Shown here: positions 25,902 to 33,926 of the stretch, one piece after another
How the letters are laid out: every line of letters starts with the position of its first letter
Numbering within the stretch: the first letter of the stretch is position 1
Assembly (NCBI GenBank): GCA_002368805.1
Contig: DFFH01000130.1
Span: 12,497 to 76,496, forward strand
Direction: 5' to 3'
Length of the DNA stretch: 64,000 nucleotides
From: Mageeibacillus sp. UBA3781
GTDB lineage: Bacteria; Bacillota; Clostridia; Saccharofermentanales; Saccharofermentanaceae
The notes under the pieces: model-generated
Databases searched by the model: none
What the model was told of the DNA's origin: nothing
The model's input: the letters and a program-made list of their open reading frames with translations, nothing else
Translations under genes and position numbers: made by a program

Positions 25902-28349
25902 TCAGAGGAATGACAGATCCTTCTTTCTCTTTTTCGCCTTTCTCCAGCGCATCAGTCCCTTAAAGAAATGACCGTTGAACATCATGACGAGGGCATCCAT
26001 CTGTTCGATCGTGATTTTTCCCATCGAGAAAGAAGCTACCGTACGAAGAGGCATCTCTCTTGTCATAACGATATTCATCCGGCGGAGATGTTCCTGGGTC
26101 TCTTTCTTATTTTTCTTTTTGATCCCGTGCATGACACTTCTGTAGAACAGCTTGCTCTTCAGATTTCCGTTACGGAGATCCTCCAGTGCGGAGTTCAGAG
26201 TAAACTCACCTTTTCCCGGTGCTTTTTCATCTTCGATCGGCTTACCATACACCTCTTCAAACTGTTTCTTATCAAAGATCTTCGTCTGGACGTCCAGATT
26301 GTAATACTGCGGGGATTTCGCAGTATAATCCGGGACTTCGACTTCCGGTCTGGAGGAAGTTACAGTGATCTCACGTACTGCGCGGATATCTCTGGAAGAC
26401 GCACCGATCTCGATCTTATATGTTCCCGACTCGACATGCCAGTCGCCGATCTGCGTATTGTAATAAGCAAATGCACGCTTATCGAGTTCAAACTCTACTG
26501 TTCTTGTCTCACCGCGCTGGATGAATACTTTCTTAAATGCGGCAAGCTGGCGCACCGGCTTATATATCTTCGATTTCGGCGGTGCAATATAGAGCTGGAC
26601 AGCTTCTTTACCATCAACTTCACTGATATTCGTAATATTGATAGAAACCGTCAGCGGATCCCCTTCTTTGATCTCCGAAGAAGTAAGACTGATATCTCCA
26701 TAGGAATACGACGAATAAGAAAGGCCGTGTCCAAACGGGAAAAGCACCGGCATGTTCGCCGCATCATAATAGCGGTATCCGACAAAGACGCTCTCGCAAT
26801 ACAGAGACTGCCTGTTCTCGCCAAAATAGAGGTATGTCGGCGTATCTGTCAGCTTAAGAGGGAAAGTTTCCGCCAGTTTTCCGGACGGATTCACTTTTCC
26901 GTAAAGGATATCCGCGATACTTCCCGCGCCTTCCTGTCCGGGGAGATATGCCATCAGGATCGATCTGACCTGGGATACCCACGGCATCTCGATCGGAGAA
27001 CCCGCATAAACGACCACGCAGACATTACTGTTCTTACGGACGACTTCTTCGATCAGCCTGGTATGCGACTTCGGAAGATTCATATGTGTACGGTCAAAAG
27101 ACTCGGATTCAAAGCTTTCGGGAAGTCCGACAAAGATAACGACCACGTCTTTATTCGCCGCAGCATCCACTGCTGCAGCAAGGAGCTTTTCATCCACTTC
27201 CTCGGTCTCCAGAGAGTAACCCGGTTCATAGACAAAATTGCCGCTCGCTTCCGAGAAACCACTGATCGCATCGGTTACATTTGTCGGATGGATATGGGAG
27301 CTTCCGCCGCCCTGGTATCTGGTTTGTTTTGCCATCGCACCGAGAACAGCCACACTCTTTCCTTCCTTGATCGGAAGGAGTCCGTCATTTTTCAGAAGCA
27401 CGGCCGACTCTTCAAATGCCTGCTTTGCAAGCACTCTATGATTAAGATAAGGTGACGATGTCGGTGCCGGCTTATTCATGCCTTTTTCGATAAGTGTCAG
27501 GAGGCGCTCGACAGCGCGGTCAAGAAGTGCGACCGGCAGTTTTCCGGACTCGATCGCTTCACAGATCAAGCGGTCACGTTCACCGACAGAAGATGGCATT
27601 TCGAGGTCAAGTCCGGCAGCGAGTGCATCAAGACGGTTATTTGTTGCACCCCAGTCGCTCATAACAACACCGTCAAATCCCCACTCATCCCGAAGAATGT
27701 CAGTAAGGAGTCTTCTGTTCTCACAGCAGTAGGTGCCGTTCAACCGGTTATATGCACCCATGACTGTCCATGGTCTTGACTCTTTCACTACCGTTTCAAA
27801 AGCGGAAAGATATATCTCACGAAGAGCACGCTCATCCACGATCGAGTCGTTGATAAGACGTGATTTCTCCTGGCTGTTAGCGGCAAAGTGCTTAACGGAT
27901 GTACCGACTCCCATGCTCTGCACACCTTTGACCCATGCCGCGCCCATCTTTCCGGCGAGGTACGGATCTTCAGAAACATACTCGAAATTTCTTCCGCAGA
28001 GAGGAGAACGCTTGATATTGATCGCAGGTCCTAAAACGATGGAAACATCCTGATCGACCGCCTCTTCACCGATGGCACGGCCGATAGCATCCATCAATTC
28101 GACATTAAATGAATTCGCGGTCGTGGCTGCCGGCGGGAAGCATGTTGCTTCACGGCTGTCTCCTGCACCGGTCCTTCCTTCTACAGACTCCTGCTTACGA
28201 AGTCCGTGAGGGCCATCCGTCATCATGATCGATGGCACATTATTGATCGGCAGTCTTTGTGTGCGCCAGAAATCATATCCGGAACACAAAGAAGCTTTCT
28301 GTTTCACAGAGAGTTTACTCATTAAAGAAGAAACAAATTCCGAAGCCAT
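25902..28349 (-). CDS. GH3 family beta-glucosidase/beta-xylosidase
   Basis: An 815-residue cytoplasmic GH3 enzyme with an N-terminal TIM barrel, an alpha/beta sandwich and a C-terminal fibronectin III-like domain (EAVQLYIAPPKSK, FKKVFIQRGETRTVEFELD). The catalytic nucleophile is Asp232 in GVVMSDWGA. The substrate-binding MTDGPHGLRKQ and VKHFAANSQE motifs are intact. About 130 residues follow the FnIII domain, basic at the end (KAKKRKK), with no match I recognise. The family removes terminal beta-glucose or beta-xylose units. The start at 28349 has GAGGAG/GAGG upstream; the frame is open to 28412. A perfect inverted repeat overlaps its promoter. Separated from GH2 by 134 nt. Confidence 0.93.
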   Translation of the reverse strand: MASEFVSSLMSKLSVKQKASLCSGYDFWRTQRLPINNVPSIMMTDGPHGLRKQESVEGRTGAGDSREATCFPPAATTANSFNVELMDAIGRAIGEEAVDQDVSIVLGPAINIKRSPLCGRNFEYVSEDPYLAGKMGAAWVKGVQSMGVGTSVKHFAANSQEKSRLINDSIVDERALREIYLSAFETVVKESRPWTVMGAYNRLNGTYCCENRRLLTDILRDEWGFDGVVMSDWGATNNRLDALAAGLDLEMPSSVGERDRLICEAIESGKLPVALLDRAVERLLTLIEKGMNKPAPTSSPYLNHRVLAKQAFEESAVLLKNDGLLPIKEGKSVAVLGAMAKQTRYQGGGSSHIHPTNVTDAISGFSEASGNFVYEPGYSLETEEVDEKLLAAAVDAAANKDVVVIFVGLPESFESESFDRTHMNLPKSHTRLIEEVVRKNSNVCVVVYAGSPIEMPWVSQVRSILMAYLPGQEGAGSIADILYGKVNPSGKLAETFPLKLTDTPTYLYFGENRQSLYCESVFVGYRYYDAANMPVLFPFGHGLSYSSYSYGDISLTSSEIKEGDPLTVSINITNISEVDGKEAVQLYIAPPKSKIYKPVRQLAAFKKVFIQRGETRTVEFELDKRAFAYYNTQIGDWHVESGTYKIEIGASSRDIRAVREITVTSSRPEVEVPDYTAKSPQYYNLDVQTKIFDKKQFEEVYGKPIEDEKAPGKGEFTLNSALEDLRNGNLKSKLFYRSVMHGIKKKNKKETQEHLRRMNIVMTREMPLRTVASFSMGKITIEQMDALVMMFNGHFFKGLMRWRKAKKRKKDLSFL

Positions 28350-28389
28350 ACCTCGTCTCCTCGTCAAGAAATTCTTATTTCGTATCTTT

Positions 28390-28418
28390 ATTATATCACT
28401 TGTATAAGGCAAGTGATA
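28390..28418 (-). promoter_or_regulatory. GH3 promoter -10 box with adjoining operator-like inverted repeat
   Basis: A consensus TATAAT (28395-28390, minus strand) abuts an inverted repeat with 9-bp arms, TATCACTTG and CAAGTGATA, and a 7-nt spacer (28394-28418). A repressor bound here would block the promoter. No good -35 box is visible, which suggests either an activator or a weak promoter. The binding protein is unknown. Confidence 0.6.
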
Positions 28419-28432
28419 ATCCCATCAGGCTA

Positions 28433-28461
28433 TTGCTATTCGTTTTCATATTTTGTATAAT
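28433..28461 (+). promoter_or_regulatory. tmRNA promoter
   Basis: TTGCTA (28433-28438) and TATAAT (28456-28461) are exactly 17 nt apart, 36 nt before the mature tmRNA 5' end. Confidence 0.75.
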
Positions 28462-28472
28462 CTCGAATCATA

Positions 28473-28497
28473 CACATGTTTGAGAGTTGTACATGTG
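28473..28497 (+). promoter_or_regulatory. Inverted repeat in the pre-tmRNA leader
   Basis: CACATGT (28473-28479) and ACATGTG (28491-28497) can pair around an 11-nt loop. The 3' arm ends at the first G of mature tmRNA, so the hairpin may mark the site for 5' processing by RNase P (inference). Confidence 0.4.
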
Positions 28498-28875
28498 GGG
28501 GCGCACTGGTTTCGACGGGGTCGTGGAGACTTGGAAAGCGGGTAGAGGATTCTCGTTGGCCTCTTAAAAAAACGAGAAATGCAAGTAATTGCAAACAACA
28601 CACAACTCGTAGCTGCTTAATCTAGCTACCATCTCCCCGGTCTATCTGTCGGCCGGACCGGAGATGTCAGATGACAGACCTTACCTGTCGGCAGGTTAAA
28701 CGGGACCACGCCTTCGGCAAAGCTTTGCGCCGGAGATGTATCTATGAAGCTACCGGAGATCTCTTCCTGTCCGTGGGAACGTGATCCAGGGGAATACTCC
28801 AAACACGGACTGCACCCGGAGATGTCCTTGTTGACGTGGTTTCGGACAGGAGTTCGATTCTCCTCGCCTCCACCA
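28497..28875 (+). ncRNA. ssrA: Transfer-messenger RNA
   Basis: A 379-nt tmRNA that rescues stalled ribosomes. The 5' end GGGGGCG pairs with CGCCTCC before the encoded ACCA, forming the 7-bp acceptor stem. The conserved 5' block ACTGGTTTCGACGGGG is present, as is a T-arm AGGAG-TTCGATT-CTCCT. The tag reading frame (28591-28620) encodes ANNTQLVAA and then TAA. Pseudoknot-like GC-rich stems follow. It has its own promoter and terminator and lies divergent from the GH3 gene. Confidence 0.96.
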
Positions 28876-28878
28876 GAT

Positions 28879-28921
28879 CACAACCCTGATCTTGATTTGA
28901 GATCGGAGTTGTGTTTTTTTA
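28879..28921 (+). terminator. tmRNA terminator
   Basis: CACAAC...GATCT pairs with AGATC...GTTGTG and is followed by TTTTTTT, directly after the tmRNA 3' end. Confidence 0.85.
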
Positions 28922-28953
28922 TTTTATAACTTGAGTGTGTTTTTTATAAAATA

Positions 28954-30093
28954 TCAGACTACGATATCATCCGCTCTTTCATAAAAGAGGAAAAGATTCT
29001 CTGTCATCTGTCCGACTCTGGCCGCCGCCTGCATATTCAGCTGCATATCACCAAGATACGGTCTTGCAGCATCGCCTACTCCGCCAAAGATTTCCGGTGC
29101 TTCCTCCAAAGTATCGATGATGATCAGATGTGTCTTCGTCTCATCCTTCGGGAAAAGCATCAGGCCGTACCATGCACGCAGGATACGGGGCTCATTCTTC
29201 ATATGCTCGCGCAGCGCATCAAAGAGATCCTCGGGGAGATTCTCCTCCTTCGGAACAGCAAGCATTACCGGCTGCTTAGGATCCAGTTTCTGCTCACGGA
29301 TATGGCTGTTTACCTTTCTCTTATGCAGAGCCAAAGCTTCCAGAAGCTGACGTGTGACTACAAATCCTTCGGTTTTCGGATTGATCAGGAGTCCATCTAC
29401 AGGAGCCTGCTTGGTGATAATCATAATACGGGCAAAATCGATCGGCTGGATAAGTTTTTCCGGAAGATCATTCATCAGTTCCAGCTCATGGGAATCTGTA
29501 AATGCTGCCAGATAATTCTTTCCGTCACTTCCTTTAAGAAGGGCAACTCCGACTTTGGCCTCGTCCCCTTCATTTCCCGGCTGATGCATGCAGGGCGTGA
29601 GGAACTTCGCTTCCGTCGCAATATTCTCCACGAGACGGGACATGAATTCTTTATCTTCCTGCAGCCTCTTGGCTTCACGCAGAAGACCGGTAAGATATGG
29701 ATTAACCGGTTCTGTGGAAGGATCTTCTTCCGAATCCATCGAATTAACAGCGGACAGCACATCATACTTATCCACATCTCCCTGACGAAGGCCTTCCAGA
29801 ACGACAGAGACGTTTTCTCCGACTTCCGCCTTAGGCATCTTATTCATCAGCGTATCCTCTACACGGAGTGCCGTAGTCTTGATCGCTTTGTTATTCCGTC
29901 CGAGAAGGAAGAGCTGCTGTCCGGGTTGAACTGTATCTCCGCGTACATTTCCGATAATGGAAACTTCCGTAGATGTCATCGAGAGGACTTCCTCTACAAG
30001 GATCGTAAGAAAAGGATACTTGATCGTTACTTCTCCCTGCTTTTCCTCTTCATTTCTTTCAACCTTATTATTCTTTCTGTCAAACAAACCCAT
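28954..30093 (-). CDS. SseB-domain protein with an EF-Tu domain 2-like N-terminus
   Basis: A 379-residue cytoplasmic protein. After a charged N-terminus, residues about 38-115 (STEVSIIGNVRGDTVQPGQQ and VGENVSVVLEGLRQGDV) look like the beta-barrel domain 2 of translational GTPases, without any G domain. The C-terminal two thirds hold an SseB N-terminal domain (KNYLAAFTDSHEL, ARIMIITKQAPVDGLLINP) and an SseB C-terminal domain (QPVMLAVPKEENLPEDLFDAL, AWYGLMLFP). SseB proteins are linked to serine sensitivity and to secretion-system accessory roles, but the mechanism is not known. It ends a minus-strand set with a lipoprotein and an amidase-like gene (39 and 66 nt gaps). The ribosome site is weak (AAGGA). 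Confidence 0.7.
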   Translation of the reverse strand: MGLFDRKNNKVERNEEEKQGEVTIKYPFLTILVEEVLSMTSTEVSIIGNVRGDTVQPGQQLFLLGRNNKAIKTTALRVEDTLMNKMPKAEVGENVSVVLEGLRQGDVDKYDVLSAVNSMDSEEDPSTEPVNPYLTGLLREAKRLQEDKEFMSRLVENIATEAKFLTPCMHQPGNEGDEAKVGVALLKGSDGKNYLAAFTDSHELELMNDLPEKLIQPIDFARIMIITKQAPVDGLLINPKTEGFVVTRQLLEALALHKRKVNSHIREQKLDPKQPVMLAVPKEENLPEDLFDALREHMKNEPRILRAWYGLMLFPKDETKTHLIIIDTLEEAPEIFGGVGDAARPYLGDMQLNMQAAARVGQMTENLFLFYERADDIVV

Positions 30094-30132
30094 TTTTTAG
30101 CATTCCTTTTCCATTATTTGTTTTGGGGTGAA

Positions 30133-31239
30133 TCACCCGAGACTTACTTCTTTTTTAATGATCGTTTCCCACAGTACTTTGATACCATGTTCCACATCGT
30201 TTAGCGAATTCGCCTTAATCGGCAGCGAAACAAGCTTTATCTGATACGGATCAAGACCTGCTTCTTTTATATCATCCGTCAGGATGGTAAAAATACCCGT
30301 CTGTCTTCCGTAAGGCGGCACATAGATCGCCTGATTTCCTACTTTGAATACCGTTTTATCAAGGGTGATCTCACCGTCATCAATAAGGAACTGCAGATAG
30401 TCCGTCGTCTTATTGATAAATGTGTAGTACACACAAAAACGGGTATCAGAGACCTCGAAACGATCGATCACGAACTGAGCACCTTCCGTGTCATACACGA
30501 TCTCTGAATCTTCAGGTAATTCTTCCGGCTCATAGTGAAAAGCAGCCTCTTCCTGAGGGAACAGATTTACCGGAACATAGTTCAGCTTATTTACCGGGTC
30601 GGCAAGGACAGCAGTCTGATCAGACGAAGCAGGCACAGCAAGAAGAAGGAATGAAATACGAGTCGGAACCGTACCATCATACTCTTTAAAGCACTGAATA
30701 AAGTTCGTCTCATCCTCTAATACGCTATGCGCATTGATCACATCCGTATAGTACACTCTGTCATTACATTCATTATTAAAGATCGGATTTCGAAGATAAA
30801 GTGTATATGCAACGTCCGACTTATTCTCGAACTCTGATTTTACGATATACCCGTCCGGTGTTGCTTCAGAACTGACGATCGTAAAACGGAAAAACTCGTT
30901 ATCCACGACAGTTGCATTCTCTAAAGGTCCGCTGAAATACCCGTCCACATCATTTGTAAGTCCCAGAGATGTCTGGGTAACAGGTATCGGTGTAGGTGTC
31001 GGAAGCGCAACATTCTCAGCAAAGATCTCCCCGTTACTGATAAACTGATCAAGGGATCCCACGTTCATCAGATATTGAAAAGAGGGAGTTGTTTCCGAAG
31101 AGGATTCCTCCGTTTCATCTTCTTCCGATGTCTCTTCTTCTGTTTCAGTGGCTTTTTGCTTACGATGAAGCTTACAGGAAGGCAATAACGCAACACAAAG
31201 TATGACAGATATAATCGCAATAAGTCTTTGTCTCTTCAC
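30133..31239 (-). CDS. Uncharacterised lipoprotein with two Ig-like repeats
   Basis: A 368-residue exported lipoprotein: signal peptide IIAISVILCVALLPSC-type with lipobox LPSC, then a long acidic Ser/Thr/Glu linker. Two similar beta-rich regions follow. The first contains FRFTIVSSEATPDGYIVKSE and the second FVIDRFEVSDTRFCVYYTF; both run into a segment on loss of interaction partners (NKSDVAYTLYLRNP, NKTTDYLQFLIDDG), a pattern like DUF4352/DUF5067 Ig-like domains. No catalytic motif is seen. The start is a GTG at 31239 with GGAGG 7 nt upstream. It lies between an amidase-like gene and the SseB-like gene, suggesting a shared envelope role (inference). Confidence 0.6.
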   Translation of the reverse strand: MKRQRLIAIISVILCVALLPSCKLHRKQKATETEEETSEEDETEESSSETTPSFQYLMNVGSLDQFISNGEIFAENVALPTPTPIPVTQTSLGLTNDVDGYFSGPLENATVVDNEFFRFTIVSSEATPDGYIVKSEFENKSDVAYTLYLRNPIFNNECNDRVYYTDVINAHSVLEDETNFIQCFKEYDGTVPTRISFLLLAVPASSDQTAVLADPVNKLNYVPVNLFPQEEAAFHYEPEELPEDSEIVYDTEGAQFVIDRFEVSDTRFCVYYTFINKTTDYLQFLIDDGEITLDKTVFKVGNQAIYVPPYGRQTGIFTILTDDIKEAGLDPYQIKLVSLPIKANSLNDVEHGIKVLWETIIKKEVSLG

Positions 31240-31305
31240 TTTGAAGCCTCCGAATCAGAATAAACTGATTTATTTTACCACAAAGACGAGCCTACAACAA
31301 ATTGA

Positions 31306-32568
31306 TCAGTGCTTCTGCATCGTTGCAACAAATTCGGCGATCGCCTGACAGATCTTAAACTGCTCATTCGCATCCTGAAGTCTGGTTTCATCATCGCTGT
31401 TCGTCAGATAACCCATGCGGACCATAAAGGACGGCACCGAGGAAGCCCAGTTAAGACCGGTATAGTTTCCGCTTGCCTTGCATCCGGCAAAAGCACAGCC
31501 CGTCTTCGTTTCGATCATCTTTCCGAGCGTCTCTCCCCAGGAAGGAAGCTGCTGTGCATATTTCCCCGAAGAAGGAACGATCACTTCACAGCCGCTGGTC
31601 TTTGAATCATTGGCAGCATTGCAGTACAGGCGGATAAAGAGATCCGGATCATGCTCTACAGCAAATTCGGCACGTTCTTTATTGGAGATATCGACATCAT
31701 TCGTCTCACGGGTAAGGAATACCTCGCATCCGAGAGATTCGAGATAGTCTTTCAGAAGGAGTGCTGTTTCCAGATTGATCTCCGACTCATCTCTTCCGGT
31801 GACCGTACCGATAAAACCCTGTGCGGATCTATCCTTGGATCCGCCCATGGAGGATGACATCACTTCAGGTTCCTTGCTGGCTTCCGCCTGATGCCCCGGG
31901 TCGATCACCACTTTATATCCGGCAAGTGCCGGTCCGCCTGCCGGGAAAGGTGTCGCCGCAGGAGTCGGGGTCGGTGCCGGTGTTGTTTCTTCGGTAGTCG
32001 TACTCTCGGATTCAGGAGAAGTAGTCGTTGTCTGGGATAAAGTAGTAAGAGATGTCACCGAAGTGGAAGTATTCGATGTATCTTTCGACTTGGAAGTAAA
32101 ATGCGAAACAGCAAAGAAAATACCGGTTCCGATAGCTGCGATCACCAAAATGATCGTGGTTGCCAGACAGATGGATACGAGTCTTCTTCTTGCTTCCAGT
32201 TTCGGATCCTTTAATCTTCTTCTGGTATTGTTACCGGGTCTTCCGGGACCGGCACCCTGAGAAGGACGCACAGGAGCTCCCTGCGTCGGACGCGTGGAGG
32301 CAGCCGCCGCCGGGCGTCTCGGTTCAGTCTGGACATTCTCGCGTGCAGGCGTTGCTTTCGGAGGTTCATTTGAAGGAGAAGTATTTAATGACTTGGGGGC
32401 TCCGGAAGACGGGACACGGCGGATCTCACTCATAAGCGAAGAAAGATCCAGCGCCTGGTTCTGCTCGGGAACCGCTTTATCTCTATTCATCAGATCACTA
32501 AGATCCGGGACACCACCATTCGGAGTTCTTTCCGCTCCATGATTCAGTTTGTCATCTTCGCCGTTCAT
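31306..32568 (-). CDS. Membrane-anchored amidase_3-like protein lacking key active-site residues
   Basis: A 420-residue protein with a cytoplasmic Pro/Arg-rich N-terminus (about 1-125), one transmembrane helix (ATTIILVIAAIGTGIFFAV), a Ser/Thr-Pro linker and an N-acetylmuramoyl-L-alanine amidase_3 domain. Zinc ligands His (VVIDPGHQ) and Glu (SEINLETALL) are kept. In the block that usually reads SIHANA the sequence is RLYCNA, so the third ligand His is Tyr; in the block that reads VEIGFLSN it is VRMGYLTN, so the catalytic Glu is Arg. It is probably not an active amidase and may bind murein or regulate one. The ATG has a weak AGGG site. Confidence 0.8.
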   Translation of the reverse strand: MNGEDDKLNHGAERTPNGGVPDLSDLMNRDKAVPEQNQALDLSSLMSEIRRVPSSGAPKSLNTSPSNEPPKATPARENVQTEPRRPAAAASTRPTQGAPVRPSQGAGPGRPGNNTRRRLKDPKLEARRRLVSICLATTIILVIAAIGTGIFFAVSHFTSKSKDTSNTSTSVTSLTTLSQTTTTSPESESTTTEETTPAPTPTPAATPFPAGGPALAGYKVVIDPGHQAEASKEPEVMSSSMGGSKDRSAQGFIGTVTGRDESEINLETALLLKDYLESLGCEVFLTRETNDVDISNKERAEFAVEHDPDLFIRLYCNAANDSKTSGCEVIVPSSGKYAQQLPSWGETLGKMIETKTGCAFAGCKASGNYTGLNWASSVPSFMVRMGYLTNSDDETRLQDANEQFKICQAIAEFVATMQKH

Positions 32569-32711
32569 TGCTATTTCCCTTCAAACATAAACTTACATGT
32601 TAGATTCTAACACAGCTCATGTAGCAGAGAATTTACAGCTTTGAGTATCCTTTATTACAGATTCACTCTTTTCCGATACGTATTATGACGAAAACAGCAT
32701 GTAAAAATGTT

Positions 32712-32740
32712 TTGAATTTTCAAAGAGAATCGTATAAAAT
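32712..32740 (+). promoter_or_regulatory. Promoter of the UGM-like gene
   Basis: TTGAAT (32712-32717) and TAAAAT (32735-32740) are 17 nt apart, 32 nt before the GTG start. Confidence 0.5.
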
Positions 32741-32772
32741 TATATTAATTTTTTTATTTAGGGGATGAATCT

Positions 32773-33924
32773 GTGACTACGAAAGAAGCGATTGTGATCG
32801 GACTCGGTATTTCAGGCTGTTCAGCTGCACGCCTGCTTGCCGAATCAGGCTATACGGTCACTTGTTTCGAGGGCGAATCCCACATTGGCGGGTCCTTATT
32901 CGAAGAAGTGCGTCCAAATGGTATTCGTGTCCAGTCGCGCGGTCCTTCTGTATTTCATACCGATAACGAGAAAGTATATCAGTTCATCAAGCGCTTCGGT
33001 GCTTTCTTTCCGTATAACCACCGGGTCTTTCTATCGTATCAGAATAAGATCGTTCCTCTTCCTCTCAATGCAAATTCACTTCAGGTGATCTTCGGAAACA
33101 GACAGTCTGATGCTCTTCTCTCCAGGCTTTCCGCCGCTTTTCCGGGAATAAAGCGCATATCTGTCGATCGTCTTATTGATTCTCACGATGCGAAACTGAT
33201 CGATCTCGGACGGTTCATTATCGAGAATATCCTTATCCAGAACATAAACAGGAAAGACGGAAGTTCTTTTATACCTGCGGATGATTCTTATACCAATGAT
33301 GCATATGTCGATATCGGAAACGATGACTGCTACTATACCGACAGCATCCAGGCCATGCCGATGCAGGGCTTTATGTCGATCATGGAACACATGATCGATC
33401 ACCCGGCGATCAGCGTTTACCTGAATACAGACGCACTTTCACGTATCGCTGTGCATCAGGACAATTCAACGATACTCTTTGACGGAGTCCCCTTCAAGGG
33501 ACCGATCATTTACACTCCGTCTCTGGATAAATTCTTTCACTATCGTCTGGGCGCACTTCCCTACCGCACTTGCCGGGTCTCCTTCCGGGATGTTGATACG
33601 GATTTCCAGAATGAATGCGCTGTATTACTTACACCGAAAAATAAAGAAACCATCCGTATCACGGAAAGCAAATACATGACACTGCAGGATATCAGCGGAC
33701 AGACCAGTCTTATGCTGGAATCTCCATATGTATCTTTTACCAAAGGGATCTCAGAGCCATTTGAGCCGGTGATCAATGACGAAAGCAGGGAATTATATAA
33801 TCAGTATCTGCGCCTGGCAAAAGAATGTCCTTCTCTTCACCTTTTAGGCCGTTTCGCATGTTTCCGGAATCTCTCGATCGCAGAGAGTATCGAGCAGGCG
33901 ATCGATACCGTCACAGGTATCTGA
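32773..33924 (+). CDS. UDP-galactopyranose mutase-like flavoprotein (divergent)
   Basis: A 383-residue FAD protein of the UGM family, which interconverts UDP-galactopyranose and UDP-galactofuranose. The FAD-binding VIGLGISGCSAARLLAESG and GGSLFEEV, then FHTDNEKVYQFIKRF, LDKFFHYRLGALPYRTCRV and IRITESKYM, align with UGM. Several active-site positions differ: GPHIFHT is GPSVFHT, and the GRLAEYRYYDM block is GRFACFRNLSI, losing tyrosines that hold the diphosphate. It may therefore be a different mutase or oxidoreductase. The start is a GTG with AGGGGATG upstream. It ends 2 nt from the convergent cdaA-cdaR gene. No galactan synthesis genes are adjacent. Confidence 0.7.
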   Translation: MTTKEAIVIGLGISGCSAARLLAESGYTVTCFEGESHIGGSLFEEVRPNGIRVQSRGPSVFHTDNEKVYQFIKRFGAFFPYNHRVFLSYQNKIVPLPLNANSLQVIFGNRQSDALLSRLSAAFPGIKRISVDRLIDSHDAKLIDLGRFIIENILIQNINRKDGSSFIPADDSYTNDAYVDIGNDDCYYTDSIQAMPMQGFMSIMEHMIDHPAISVYLNTDALSRIAVHQDNSTILFDGVPFKGPIIYTPSLDKFFHYRLGALPYRTCRVSFRDVDTDFQNECAVLLTPKNKETIRITESKYMTLQDISGQTSLMLESPYVSFTKGISEPFEPVINDESRELYNQYLRLAKECPSLHLLGRFACFRNLSIAESIEQAIDTVTGI

Positions 33925-33926
33925 TA

